Shown here: positions 1 through 8,252 of the stretch, one piece after another
How the letters are laid out: the number at the start of each line of letters is the position of its first letter
How positions within the stretch are numbered: position 1 is the stretch's first letter
From: Sutcliffiella horikoshii
GTDB taxonomy: Bacteria; Bacillota; Bacilli; Bacillales; Bacillaceae_I
Assembly: GCF_008180725.1 (NCBI RefSeq)
Contig: NZ_VTEV01000004.1
Location: 62,001-126,000 of the forward strand
Direction: 5' to 3'
Length of the DNA: 64,000 bases
Program-made: the position numbers and the translations under genes
The notes under the pieces: model-generated
Told to the model about the DNA's origin: nothing
The model's input: only the letters and a program-made list of their open reading frames with translations
The model's database searches: none

Positions 1-2
1 AA

Positions 3-398
3 GAGATTATTCCAATGGTGAAACCTTTGTTCATGGATTTATATAATAGTGTTCTTATTCTTTTCTTATTAAATATGGGACTAATAGCCGGGCAACGGTT
101 ACCTGAAGTAAGGCAGCAGGGAGTAAAGCTTTTACTATTTGCGTTAAGTGCCCCTTTGTTTTTGGGGACAATAGGAGTTTTTATTGGAAGCAGTATAGGA
201 TTATCACTAGGTGGAGCTACATTGATGGGGGTATTAGCAGGCAGTGCTTCATATATAGCAGCCCCAGCCGCATTAAAAACATCGGTACCAGAAGCAAATC
301 CTTCTATTTATTTGGGGTTATCGTTAGGTGTAACTTTCCCATTAAATTTAATTATAGGAATCCCATTATACTTTGAAATAGCTAAATTACTTAATTAG
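3..398 (+). CDS. SbtA-type sodium-dependent bicarbonate permease, C-terminal part (cut by window start)
   Basis: The reading frame is open from the first bases, so the first ATG (position 15) is internal and the N-terminal part lies outside the window. The visible 132 residues are hydrophobic, with about four membrane segments. They contain Gly/Ala-rich stretches ending in SYIAAPAALKTSVPEANPS, typical of the last helices of the SbtA (DUF897) family. That family imports bicarbonate with sodium; complete members have roughly 320-370 residues. The next gene starts 11 bp downstream and looks like a carbonic-anhydrase relative, which fits an inorganic-carbon role. Assignment is by motif recognition; direct transport function is inferred. 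Confidence 0.8.
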   Translation, partial: EIIPMVKPLFMDLYNSVLILFLLNMGLIAGQRLPEVRQQGVKLLLFALSAPLFLGTIGVFIGSSIGLSLGGATLMGVLAGSASYIAAPAALKTSVPEANPSIYLGLSLGVTFPLNLIIGIPLYFEIAKLLN

Positions 399-409
399 GA
401 GGTACTATC

Positions 410-910
410 ATGGGGAGAATCAAGAAAGCATTAGTTTTGACAGGGTTAGATAGAGAAGTAGAAAGTTATTTTCCAGACATTACAAAAAGAAAATTAGAAG
501 ACTTACTTATTATCAATAGCTACGGAGCAGAAATATCACAAGGCTATAGTTCTCTTATGAGGAATATAATCCTGTCTGTTTATCTGGAAAAAATAGAAGA
601 TATTTATATTATTGTGGATAAATACGACAAAACATTCACCATTAATCCAGAAAATCTTTATGCTCCCATGGAAGAAGAAGGGGTAAATGTAGAAGTGATC
701 GAAACCCTCAATTATATTAAAGCTGTAGGAAGCAATGATGTAATGAAATGGCTAAGTGGGTCAAGCAATGTAGAGAATATAATTCAAAGTAATATAGGGT
801 TCATAAAGAAGAACCCTTTAATTCCAAGTAAGGTAAAAGTGCATGGTTATATTGTTAATAAAGGTAGCTTCGATTATCAAACTTATGTCAGTGAGGAATC
901 GAACATATAA
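410..910 (+). CDS. beta-carbonic-anhydrase-like protein without zinc ligands
   Basis: 166 residues. The order of elements resembles the beta-carbonic anhydrase fold: a strand ending TGLDRE (residues 11-16) where active enzymes have CxDxR, then LLIINSYGAEIS matching the IRNAG segment, a helix with SSLMRNIILSVY, a strand IYIIVDKYDK (65-74) where active enzymes have HxxC, and a C-terminal NPLIPSKVKVHGYI segment. The protein has no cysteine at all and only one histidine (in VHG), so the usual Cys-His-Cys zinc site cannot form. It probably forms a transcription unit with the upstream SbtA-type gene (11 bp gap, RBS GGAGG). I infer a regulatory or structural partner of the permease rather than an enzyme. 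Confidence 0.6.
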   Translation: MGRIKKALVLTGLDREVESYFPDITKRKLEDLLIINSYGAEISQGYSSLMRNIILSVYLEKIEDIYIIVDKYDKTFTINPENLYAPMEEEGVNVEVIETLNYIKAVGSNDVMKWLSGSSNVENIIQSNIGFIKKNPLIPSKVKVHGYIVNKGSFDYQTYVSEESNI

Positions 911-953
911 ACATAAATGAGTTTCCAACACTTTAAGAAAAAATCTAATTTTA

Positions 954-1433
954 TCAGACTTGCGTATTATCAGCACTTCTAACTAATGCAATAAATGCTC
1001 TAGAAATGAGGAAAGTAACATTTAAAGTTATAAAACTGTGATAAATATTCCAACCCCTATTAAATTTAATGAGATTGGTACGCTTCTCAAAAAAGTATTC
1101 GAGTAAAGTCATTGGTACACTGAAGTAAAATATCTTAATGATAATCCACAAAATACTGGATGTCTTAGTAACCTGGTTATAGTAAACACATACAACTGGA
1201 AACAGTAAATAGTCAAAAATAAAACTAATATCAAACGATTTAAATAACTTTACAGGATACACTATTTTATTTTTTGTGACAATGATTTTGTCAAGTATAG
1301 ATGAGATAAACCCTTTAAACAAGAAAATTAATAACCAATCTTTAGTAGGAGGCTTCTTGATTAAATTTATAAACATAATTAGTCCGAGTACCAATAAAAA
1401 TCTAAGAGTATACTTTTCAAAGCGTTGTGTCAT
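954..1433 (-). CDS. CBO0543-type integral membrane protein
   Basis: 159 residues with about five hydrophobic segments. It has the layout of the CBO0543 family common in Bacillaceae: a KIVYPVKLFKSFDISFIFDY stretch, then PVVCVYYNQ, a later PMTLLEYFFEKRTNLIKF segment and a terminal NIYHSFITL helix. The function of the family is not known. The gene is transcribed toward the SbtA-type pair (convergent). No partner gene is evident next to it. Confidence 0.65.
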   Translation of the reverse strand: MTQRFEKYTLRFLLVLGLIMFINLIKKPPTKDWLLIFLFKGFISSILDKIIVTKNKIVYPVKLFKSFDISFIFDYLLFPVVCVYYNQVTKTSSILWIIIKIFYFSVPMTLLEYFFEKRTNLIKFNRGWNIYHSFITLNVTFLISRAFIALVRSADNTQV

Positions 1434-1629
1434 TATGTAAGCCCCACTTTATTAATTAGATGGAATCACCTTAGTTCCCATGAAAAACCAACATATTATC
1501 AAATTTCTTATAGTATCGATAAATATATGTTTTCCTTAATATATCTTAATATGTGTCATTCACAGCAGTTAATGCAACTATTAAATGACCACGGTATTTC
1601 ACAGGGGTCATTAACATCTACAGCAATCA

Positions 1630-1724
1630 GGAGCTTGTCCTAAAATGGTAAGCTTCTTTTTTATGGAAAATACCTTGAGTAAATATTCAAGGTTTGAAAT
1701 AATTGGTATTAAGCTATTGGGCAG
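1630..1724 (+). repeat. Terminator-like hairpin plus conserved tail, copy A of a four-copy family
   Basis: An AGCTT/AAGCT stem with a seven-T run (1656-1662) is followed by the tail GAAATAATTGGTATTAAGC (from 1696) and GGGCAG (ending 1724). The hairpin and its flank closely match 15493-15580. The tail also occurs at 19602-19630 and 21808-21836. No supported plus-strand gene ends here, so the terminator is orphaned. Confidence 0.6.
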
Positions 1725-1801
1725 AGATGGCAAAGAAGAGGATCGAAGGACATGAAAGAGTTATCCGGTAAATTTAGTTCCAAGTTACTATTTTATTTTT
1801 T

Positions 1802-2045
1802 GGCTCTGTTAAACACCACTGTTGATTTACAAAATAGGCTTCGCTTTCCTAGGGGCGTTTGGGGAGCCTCCTCGGAAAAGCGCCTGCAGGGTCTCCCCTA
1901 AACGCTATCTCCCTCAGGACAAGGAAGGCTTCGACAGCGAAACATCGCACGAAGAAAATGCGTAGCATTTTCGAGGAGTCTTCGCCTATTGCTTCAATCA
2001 ACAGCTAGGTTGCTGCAAAAATCAACAATATGCTTTAACAGAGCC
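1802..2045. mobile_element. IS6-like MITE with 8-bp target-site duplication
   Basis: The element is 244 bp long. It starts GGCTCTGTTAAA (1802-1813) and ends with the inverse TTTAACAGAGCC (2034-2045). The terminal repeats continue inwards with a second matching block (TGTTGATTT on each side). It is flanked by TATTTTTT at 1794-1801 and again at 2046-2053, an 8-bp direct duplication. Both the GGCTCTGTT ends and the 8-bp duplication are typical of IS6-family insertions. There is no transposase reading frame. Its interior carries, in reverse orientation, the same GC-rich core (GAGGAGGCTCCCC side) as the dispersed elements at 27890, 54447, 58398 and 60634. Confidence 0.75.
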
Positions 2046-2184
2046 TATTTTTTAAAAGAAATTAAAGGATATTTAAAGTATATGGGATGGAACTAAATAA
2101 ATAATCACCCACTAAAAAACTAAGGAAGTAATAATCAGGTATAAATGCTATTACATTTTAGTTAAAGGACGAGAGGGGGGAATA

Positions 2185-2358
2185 ATGTTGGAATGGCTAT
2201 GGTTACCGTTAATCGTTGCATTTTCACTAATGTATTACGCTCATAAAAATGGATTGAAACATAAGGAAAAATTAAGAGAAATTGATTTGAAAGAGAAACA
2301 AATTGAGTTAGAAATGATGAAAGAAAGAAACGGTATATCTACTGAAAGAAAGGGGTAA
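2185..2358 (+). CDS. Small membrane-anchored protein, 57 aa
   Basis: ATG at 2185 is preceded by a strong ribosome-binding site (GAGGGGGG, 2172-2179). The product starts MLEWLWLPLIVAFSLMYYAH, one membrane helix, followed by a charged amphipathic stretch rich in Lys and Glu (KHKEKLREIDLKEKQIELE) that should form a coiled coil. No family recognised. The helix-plus-coiled-coil layout resembles small membrane scaffolds or phage-shock-type peptides, but that is only a shape comparison. Confidence 0.6.
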   Translation: MLEWLWLPLIVAFSLMYYAHKNGLKHKEKLREIDLKEKQIELEMMKERNGISTERKG

Positions 2359-2422
2359 GGTTAGAATTTCTTGTGAATCTCTGTATTAACATACAATGGC
2401 TTATTAGGAGTGTGGTAAGCTA

Positions 2423-2611
2423 ATGAATTCTTTTTTAATCTTTCTTATTCTTATTTTAACAATTTTCATCGATTACTATTGGCTGGACACAGACAGAAAA
2501 AGATGGGGTTGGATGAAGAATTGGTCTACCAGATATAAAGTATTCTTTTTCATTGGATTTATTGCCGTTTCAAGTTTGATTTATTTGGGATTAAACTTTA
2601 AGTACTTTTGA
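2423..2611 (+). CDS. Small two-helix membrane protein, 62 aa
   Basis: RBS TAGGAG lies about 10 bp before the ATG. The sequence has an N-terminal hydrophobic helix (residues 2-18), a charged loop with DTDRKRWGWMKNW, and a second helix (about 39-58). It follows the 57-aa gene by 64 bp on the same strand and may share its transcript. No family recognised. Confidence 0.55.
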   Translation: MNSFLIFLILILTIFIDYYWLDTDRKRWGWMKNWSTRYKVFFFIGFIAVSSLIYLGLNFKYF

Positions 2612-2880
2612 TAAGAATCTGGCATATTTAGTAATTTGAGAGCTATGGTCTCAGAGGTATAACATCTCTGCATAATTGAGATGTGGTAGGGTCAGAGAAG
2701 ATAATGCATAATTATTTACAACACTATGGGAGTCATACTTAAGAAGTGTTATAACCAATAGGGACAAATTAAAGTAAGAGTAGCTGTATATTAAGAAAAC
2801 GACTAGTGATTGGCCCACTAATCGTTTTCTAAGTTGGTCATTTAAGGGGAATGGTTATTTAAGGATATATAGCTTTAACA
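2612..2880. other. Intergenic region with one hairpin, no gene seen
   Basis: This stretch between the 62-aa gene and the end of the convergent esterase gene holds a near-perfect inverted repeat at 2794-2830 (AGAAAACGACTAGT paired with ACTAATCGTTTTCT). It probably serves as a terminator for one or both flanking genes, although no clear T-run follows. Nothing else is visible. Confidence 0.4.
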
Positions 2881-4662
2881 TCAATTTGTTTGCCCATTGA
2901 TAATTAAAACAGGAGACTGTGCATCATTTCCTCCCCCATGAAACTCTACTTGATTTTGATGGAAGCCTGGAGTGGTTGCAGCTTTCAATCTGAATTGAGT
3001 TTTCCCACTTTTATTAATTTCTGATAATGCGCTTGCAGAAAGAACCAAATCAATGTATCCAGATGCAGTGGGTGATGGATTACTTGCAATGTTATTCAGG
3101 CTTGCAATAGCCGAATAATCGCTTTGTTCAATCGCCGCACTACCAAAGGTTCCATTTTTGATATCGACTTGAATTGATGAAACTGTACCTGTGAGTGTTT
3201 TAGTGTATAGGCGGATGACTGCAGAATCAATGATTGTTTGCCCCAGACCGCCCGTATCGAACGATAGAATGCCTCTATATGTGTCTATGTTGTACATTCC
3301 TTTATCGCCAACTTTGATGTCACCTGTTCCTTTACCATCAGCTGTGAGTTGCCCAACAAATCCATCTTCCAACGAGAGTGAAGGAATTGTAATGCCTTCA
3401 CTGGGAGGAGCTGATTCGTCAATCACATAGATTTCCTGCTTAATAGTCTCAGAATTCCCTGATGAATCACGACTGAAAAATCTAAGAGTAGTATCCTCTG
3501 TGAGTTGAATCGGTTCGGTATATAATTCAGATTGAATAGTTGGCTCTGAGCCATCAGTTGTGTAAAAAGTAGAAGCTTCTTCATTTACTTGTAGTTCTAC
3601 CTGTACAGATTGGTTATACGTCCCTCCTTTTGGATTGGCAAAGGTAATCGGAGCAGTTGTATCACTTTCGCCACCACCGTCGCTAGTAAAAGAGTTAAAG
3701 AACTCCCACATCATTCGGCTTGCATCAGGACCTTGAGGGTCAGTATAGCTACCTTGTGAACTGCCGCCGGACCAGGCATGCCCCATGCTTTGGACGGTGA
3801 CCTTTTTCATCCAGACATTTCCGTCCCCACCTTCGTAATCACTGACACTATAATTTTTCCCTCCTGTTACAGTTAGATTCTCTGTTCGCTCAGGCTGGTC
3901 ATCAATCCAACTATCATTTGTTCCGTTCTGGGCCAAATCATTTGTGATAGACCATTGTGATATAACCTGATCACCATTAATAGGATAGACTGTATAGTCG
4001 GAGGTTCCATGAAAGACAATGACGGGTAATACTTTTGCACGACTTCCCATTGCCAGATAGGCAGCATTTCCCTGCTGATTTGGACTTGGACCGCCGCTTG
4101 ACATGGCTGTAAATGCACCGGTCATACTTGTAGCTGCTTTATATTCAAGACCTGCCCCGACACCAATACCAGAAAAGAGATCAGGATAAGTGGCCCCCAT
4201 GATGACACTCATGGCAGCACCTGCTGAAAGTCCAGCTACATACACTTGATTCTCCTGAATTGAATAATTATTCTTTATTGTATTTACCATGTTCGCAATG
4301 ATAGCAGGCTCCCCACTTCCCCGAGACTGATGTGCTGTTTCAAACCAGTTCCAGCACTTATTTGAGTTCCCGCTACTTGTTTGTTCCGGATATAGAACTA
4401 AGAATTTTTTCTCATCTGCAAGTGCGTTCATCTTAGTTCCTGTAGAAAATTGACTGGCATCCTGTGTGCACCCATGAAGCATGACATATAAAGGATAGCT
4501 TTTATTAGAATCGTACCCATTTGGAACATACAGTTTATAAGGTTTGCCACCGTATGAACCGTTTATTAACTGACCTGAAGCAGAGTAGGAACCTGGAAAC
4601 AGAGTACTTGCACAAACCAATACCAAAGCAAGCGACATCAGCCACAAACGTTTACCTGACAT
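2881..4662 (-). CDS. Secreted PHB-depolymerase-type esterase with two C-terminal accessory domains
   Basis: 593 residues. A signal peptide (about 1-28) precedes an esterase domain of the PHB depolymerase/feruloyl esterase (LpqC-like) family. The oxyanion segment is MLHGC (61-65), the nucleophile Ser146 lies in GLSAG, Asp222 is in HGTSD, and His295 is in MGHAWSGG, so the triad is complete. Residues about 334-415 resemble the chitobiase C-terminal domain (FYTTDGSEPT...LYTEPI). Residues about 424-591 resemble a DNRLRE/CBM96-type beta-sandwich (DGFVG...RGILSFDT...IRLYTKTLTG). The likely role is extracellular hydrolysis of polyester or esterified polysaccharide; the substrate cannot be read from sequence. 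The RBS AAAGGAG sits about 13 bp before ATG, a little far. Confidence 0.85.
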   Translation of the reverse strand: MSGKRLWLMSLALVLVCASTLFPGSYSASGQLINGSYGGKPYKLYVPNGYDSNKSYPLYVMLHGCTQDASQFSTGTKMNALADEKKFLVLYPEQTSSGNSNKCWNWFETAHQSRGSGEPAIIANMVNTIKNNYSIQENQVYVAGLSAGAAMSVIMGATYPDLFSGIGVGAGLEYKAATSMTGAFTAMSSGGPSPNQQGNAAYLAMGSRAKVLPVIVFHGTSDYTVYPINGDQVISQWSITNDLAQNGTNDSWIDDQPERTENLTVTGGKNYSVSDYEGGDGNVWMKKVTVQSMGHAWSGGSSQGSYTDPQGPDASRMMWEFFNSFTSDGGGESDTTAPITFANPKGGTYNQSVQVELQVNEEASTFYTTDGSEPTIQSELYTEPIQLTEDTTLRFFSRDSSGNSETIKQEIYVIDESAPPSEGITIPSLSLEDGFVGQLTADGKGTGDIKVGDKGMYNIDTYRGILSFDTGGLGQTIIDSAVIRLYTKTLTGTVSSIQVDIKNGTFGSAAIEQSDYSAIASLNNIASNPSPTASGYIDLVLSASALSEINKSGKTQFRLKAATTPGFHQNQVEFHGGGNDAQSPVLIINGQTN

Positions 4663-4889
4663 ATAAGGAAACCAACTCCTTTAAATTGATAATTGTAGTG
4701 TAAAAGAGAAGAGTTACTGAAGAGTTACAATCTTAGTATTAGAATGAAAAATATTCAAATCCGTAACAGCAGGTTTGGGGGAATGGTTTAGAAGATCTAA
4801 TATAACCTCAATTACTTATTGTGGAAATACTGGGAATTTGAGATGATTGATTTGAGTTTTATTTAATGCTGTTTCTAGGGGGAGAAAAA
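4663..4889. other. Divergent intergenic region, promoters expected but not assigned
   Basis: 227 bp between the minus-strand esterase start and the plus-strand small gene. AT-rich. The esterase RBS is at its left edge and AGGGGGAG (4877-4884) serves the right gene. I could not assign a convincing promoter pair on either strand. Confidence 0.3.
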
Positions 4890-5069
4890 ATGGAACTGAA
4901 AATGGAATACTATGTTCTCTTGTTAATAATGGTTTCATTTGTATTCTTTTATGCGGTTGTTCCGTTATTCGGAGGAACAAACGAGGCCTATAGAGACTAT
5001 TTACTTACTATTGCACTGATTCATTTTGTCATGTTAAAACTAATAACCATAAAAAAGGGAGAAGAATAA
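4890..5069 (+). CDS. Small membrane protein, 59 aa
   Basis: Start chosen at ATG 4890 because AGGGGGAG (4877-4884) sits 5 bp upstream; an in-frame ATG at 4866 lacks an RBS. The product has two hydrophobic helices (about 5-25 and 34-50) separated by FGGTNEAYRDY and ends KKGEE. It precedes the lipoprotein gene by about 50 bp. No family recognised. Confidence 0.5.
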   Translation: MELKMEYYVLLLIMVSFVFFYAVVPLFGGTNEAYRDYLLTIALIHFVMLKLITIKKGEE

Positions 5070-5125
5070 TAAGAAAATTCGTTGGTGGTAGCTATGAAGT
5101 ATGGGATTGGGGAGGTCAGTTGATT

Positions 5126-6157
5126 ATGAGAAAAATATTAAAAACTTTTACTATATCTGTAATTTTTATGGTAATAGTAATTGTAGTAACAGCTTGTACT
5201 CAGAATGTAGATTTTAAAATGTACGAAGGAAAAAAATTAGACATAGCAGTGATTGGAGAGCCACCAGAAGTTAAAGAAGAACAAGTGATATTTACTGAAA
5301 TTTCTTTTGATGAAATGACACCTGAAAATCTGACCTCATATGATGCGGTTATTATTACCGAGAATAACCTTTCAGAAGCTGCTGAAGACCAATACGCAGA
5401 AGTTTATTCAGAATCAACCATTCCATTTTTCTTTATTGGAACTGACAATTTTGCTTTTTTTACGGAAAAAGATTGGCAATACGACAAAACATCCGAATGG
5501 ACAGCTGGCAGGAGTTATGCTGTTGGTATTCTTACCTCAAAGGAAGATGATACTTTGAAACATTGGGGATTTGGTCTGCACAATGACATTAAAAATAATG
5601 AACATCTTAAAGAAATGTATTCAAGGGTCTTCCTATTAATTGATGAGTTAGACACTGCGCAATATACAAATCAAAGTTCTATAAGTGAAGTAACAACTGA
5701 AAAGGATTTAAATAAAGACTCTAAGGAAGACCTTGAAGATAATAATGAAACAAACGAAAAAGTTGATACATCAATTGATGAAACTGCTGAAGAAGATGCT
5801 ATAAGTGTAAAAGAAAAATATCTCCAACAATTAGAATATACGAAAAAAGAAGCGGAAGAATTGGAAGCAACAGATTCATCGACATACGCTTTAAAAAAAA
5901 TGGAAAATGATCGATGGGAACTATGGGATAAATTATTAAATGAGATTTATGGCGTCTTAGAGGCACAACTTCCTTCTGAAGAGATGGACGAGTTAAGAGA
6001 AGAACAAAGGAACTGGATAACCTATCGAGATGATAGTGCATTGGAAGCATCTCTAAAGTATAAAGGTGGTACGCAAGAGCACCTGGAATACGTGGCTGTG
6101 CTAGCAAAACTTACAGAAGAAAGGTGCTATAAGTTAGTTATGGATTATATGAAATAA
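5126..6157 (+). CDS. Lipoprotein with C-terminal LprI-like (DUF1311) domain
   Basis: Start chosen at ATG 5126, 10 bp after GGGGAGG; an upstream TTG at 5120 is too close to it. The signal peptide ends in a lipobox VVTAC (Cys24), so a membrane-anchored lipoprotein is expected. Residues about 36-170 form an N-terminal domain I do not recognise. A low-complexity acidic linker (EVTTEKDLNKDSKEDLEDNN...) leads to a C-terminal helical domain with EEQRNWITYRDDSALE and YKGGTQ...LTEERCYKL. These match the LprI/DUF1311 pattern (EQRxWxxYRD...GGT...LTxxR), a family that includes lysozyme inhibitors and many uncharacterised lipoproteins. Function is therefore only suggested. Confidence 0.7.
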   Translation: MRKILKTFTISVIFMVIVIVVTACTQNVDFKMYEGKKLDIAVIGEPPEVKEEQVIFTEISFDEMTPENLTSYDAVIITENNLSEAAEDQYAEVYSESTIPFFFIGTDNFAFFTEKDWQYDKTSEWTAGRSYAVGILTSKEDDTLKHWGFGLHNDIKNNEHLKEMYSRVFLLIDELDTAQYTNQSSISEVTTEKDLNKDSKEDLEDNNETNEKVDTSIDETAEEDAISVKEKYLQQLEYTKKEAEELEATDSSTYALKKMENDRWELWDKLLNEIYGVLEAQLPSEEMDELREEQRNWITYRDDSALEASLKYKGGTQEHLEYVAVLAKLTEERCYKLVMDYMK

Positions 6158-6235
6158 TGAACTTGGTGGTTAATAAAAACGGACGGTTAATAGAGTAATA
6201 AAAAAATAAAGAAGTCTTACTTAAGGAGCGAATAA

Positions 6236-6406
6236 ATGAATTGGTGGTATAGATTTTATTTTATAATTATTGGGGTAGTGTCTTTTTTTACGGGTGAGAT
6301 AGTAACTTTTATTATGTTATCGTTTATCTTTTTAAGTTTAAATAATATTCACTCAACATTACAGCAGATATACATTCAAAATAAAGAAAAAAATATTCAA
6401 GATTAG
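6236..6406 (+). CDS. Small membrane protein, 56 aa
   Basis: ATG 6236 follows the RBS TAAGGAG with correct spacing. The product begins MNWWYRFYFIIIGVVSFFTG, then a second hydrophobic stretch (IVTFIMLSFIFLSL), and a polar tail NIHSTLQQIYIQNKEKNIQD. Two membrane helices, no recognisable family. It is one of at least six genes under 65 codons in this region. Confidence 0.5.
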   Translation: MNWWYRFYFIIIGVVSFFTGEIVTFIMLSFIFLSLNNIHSTLQQIYIQNKEKNIQD

Positions 6407-6445
6407 AAAGGTCTTCCATTAACTCTATTAGGAGCGGCGAGGAAG

Positions 6446-6733
6446 GTGAACGGCTATGATATTATGGTTTCGGCATTTACCACAAGTGAGTTTGGATTTG
6501 ACAGTATGGACTCCTTTATGAGCTTACCTTTTATTGTATTATCAGTTGTGCCTTTCATTCTATCTTTCTATGTTTCTGGAGATCTAAATTTAATCTTATT
6601 ACTTATTAGTTGGTTCAGCACGTTGATTTCTGCCTCAGATATCATTAATTCAATTCTCATTGCTCTTAAGCCAAAGAACTCGCTTTTTTGCAGAGGATAT
6701 ATGAGGGATGTGTATAAACGTTTAGTAAAATGA
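6446..6733 (+). CDS. Membrane protein resembling the C-terminal half of DUF3267 metalloproteases (possible remnant)
   Basis: GTG start with GAGGAA just upstream; 95 residues, two to three membrane helices. The end, SASDIINSILIALKPKNSLF followed by CRGYMRD, resembles the end of M50-like DUF3267 proteins (GDIYxALLLLKxPKxSLxxD). Those proteins are about twice as long and carry a HExxH motif near the start; no HExxH is present here or in the preceding bases in any frame I could follow. It is either a truncated relic or an independent small protein. Confidence 0.4.
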   Translation: MNGYDIMVSAFTTSEFGFDSMDSFMSLPFIVLSVVPFILSFYVSGDLNLILLLISWFSTLISASDIINSILIALKPKNSLFCRGYMRDVYKRLVK

Positions 6734-6768
6734 ACGGTTTTTTTTAATTGAAATTTGAGGTGAATATA

Positions 6769-7491
6769 TTGCCAAATATTGCTCTTTTAACAGTTACACA
6801 CGATCCATTGGGAAAAAATATTAAGCTATTTAAAGAATTACAAAAAGAATTGGAGGACACCTATTCAGATCTATATATAACGATAAGTGATGAATCCTCC
6901 ATTAGGCTTTTGGAACAAGTTCAAAAAAGCAACTTTAAAGTAAAAATAATTCCAAAAAAAGGAGCAGCTGCAGCGAGAAGAGAAGTGGTCAAGTTCGGAC
7001 TCACGGGTCACAGTGATTATTATCATTATTGCGACCTGGACAGACTTCTAACTTGGGGAGTAAACCATTTGGAAGAGCTGAAACTATTAATCTCTAATCT
7101 ACCGAACTGCGACTACCTTATTTTAGGACGTTCAGAAAGAGCTATGGAAACACACCCGGTGGAATGGATTGAAACAGAAAATATTACAAACAAAATTTGT
7201 TCTCTTGAGTTAGGAATGAATGTTGATATAACAGCTGGTTCCTGCTTGTTTTCCAGGAGTAGTGCGGAATATATAAATAAACATTCGAAAGAAAAAATGA
7301 CGGATGCCGAATGGGCGATGATTGTACATAGAATTGCAAACCTAGAAATCGGTTACGCTCCTTGTGAAGGTTTAGAATACCACGAAGAAATAAATGGAAT
7401 TACTAAAAGTTTAAGTGAATCGGAAAAGTGGATGGGCCGTTTGAAACTTAGTTCCATTATCAGTGAAACAGCCATAACTACTGGGAAGTAA
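6769..7491 (+). CDS. Glycosyltransferase-like protein
   Basis: 240 residues. TTG at 6769 is preferred because TTGAGGTGA lies 6 bp upstream; the in-frame TTG at 6748 has no RBS. The fold elements fit a GT-A type nucleotide-sugar enzyme: an N-terminal strand NIALLTVTHDPL, a central YHYCDLDRLLTWG segment (DxD-like), CDYLILGRSERAM, and MNVDITAGSCLFSRSSAEYI. The C-terminal part has DAEWAMIVHRIA. I do not know the acceptor, and no sugar-nucleotide or cell-wall genes are adjacent. Assignment to glycosyltransferases is moderate. Confidence 0.5.
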   Translation: MPNIALLTVTHDPLGKNIKLFKELQKELEDTYSDLYITISDESSIRLLEQVQKSNFKVKIIPKKGAAAARREVVKFGLTGHSDYYHYCDLDRLLTWGVNHLEELKLLISNLPNCDYLILGRSERAMETHPVEWIETENITNKICSLELGMNVDITAGSCLFSRSSAEYINKHSKEKMTDAEWAMIVHRIANLEIGYAPCEGLEYHEEINGITKSLSESEKWMGRLKLSSIISETAITTGK

Positions 7492-7547
7492 ATTCTAAGC
7501 AAAATGGAGGAAGTGAAAGACGAACATTAATTGGTTGGAGTGAGTTT

Positions 7548-7730
7548 ATGGATAGGTTTTTATTTGCCTTTGGCATTATCGTATTTTTCTTAAGTTTTAT
7601 ATTTTTTGTGATGAATTTTTTTACTAATTATGAAGATACAACAATGATAGTTTCTGTATTAATAATGTTAAATGCAAGTATAGCGATGTGTGTTGCAGAG
7701 ATTCTAACAAAAATTAAATACATAAAATGA
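7548..7730 (+). CDS. Small two-helix membrane protein, 60 aa
   Basis: ATG 7548 follows TTGGAG (RBS). Two long hydrophobic helices (residues 5-25 and 32-52) flank a short acidic loop NYEDTT; the tail is KIKYIK. No recognised family. It lies between the glycosyltransferase-like gene and the SRPBCC gene on the same strand. Confidence 0.5.
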   Translation: MDRFLFAFGIIVFFLSFIFFVMNFFTNYEDTTMIVSVLIMLNASIAMCVAEILTKIKYIK

Positions 7731-7772
7731 AATTATAGTGTTCGTAAGTATTTGTAAAAAGGAGAAAGTTCA

Positions 7773-8234
7773 ATGCCTCTGATTGAGCATCGTCAATTTA
7801 TCAAAGCACCTGTTGAAATATGTTTTAATCTAGCAAGGAATGTAGATATTCATACTCAGACCACTTCTAAAACAAAGGAAAGAGCTGCTGCCGGAGTAAC
7901 AGAAGGCTTATTAGAACAAGGAGATACTGTCACCTGGGAAGCAATTCACTTAGGAATAAAACAAAGGTTGACTGCTAAAGTGACATTAATGGAACACCCT
8001 CATAAGTTTGTCGATGTTATGGTGAAGGGAGCTTTCCATTCTTTTACCCACACGCATCATTTTTTGGAAGCTGATGGTGGGACGTTAATGATAGATCAAT
8101 TCCAATACCAGTCACCATTCGGTATTATTGGCATTGCAGCCGATAAGTTGTTTTTAGAGAGATACATGAGAAAATTCATTGTTTCGCGTGCAGCGGAATT
8201 AAAAAAGATAGCTGAGAAGTTGAATCAACATTAA
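7773..8234 (+). CDS. SRPBCC-fold ligand-binding protein
   Basis: 153 residues; RBS AAAAGGAG precedes ATG. The sequence starts HRQFIKAPVEICFNLARNVDIH and continues with ITAKVT-like strands, FHSFTHTHHFLEADGGTLMIDQFQYQSPFG and a C-terminal helix. This is the START/SRPBCC arrangement of small polyketide-cyclase-like proteins. Members bind hydrophobic ligands in the cytoplasm; the ligand here is unknown. It ends 18 bp before the lipoprotein gene and may be co-transcribed with it. Confidence 0.75.
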   Translation: MPLIEHRQFIKAPVEICFNLARNVDIHTQTTSKTKERAAAGVTEGLLEQGDTVTWEAIHLGIKQRLTAKVTLMEHPHKFVDVMVKGAFHSFTHTHHFLEADGGTLMIDQFQYQSPFGIIGIAADKLFLERYMRKFIVSRAAELKKIAEKLNQH

Positions 8235-8252
8235 AAAAATAGGAGGTATTAG

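Noticed and set aside
1425-1643. 72-codon plus-strand open frame
   Set aside because: No RBS, starts inside the minus-strand CBO0543 gene, ends in a repeat hairpin, and the peptide has no recognisable pattern.
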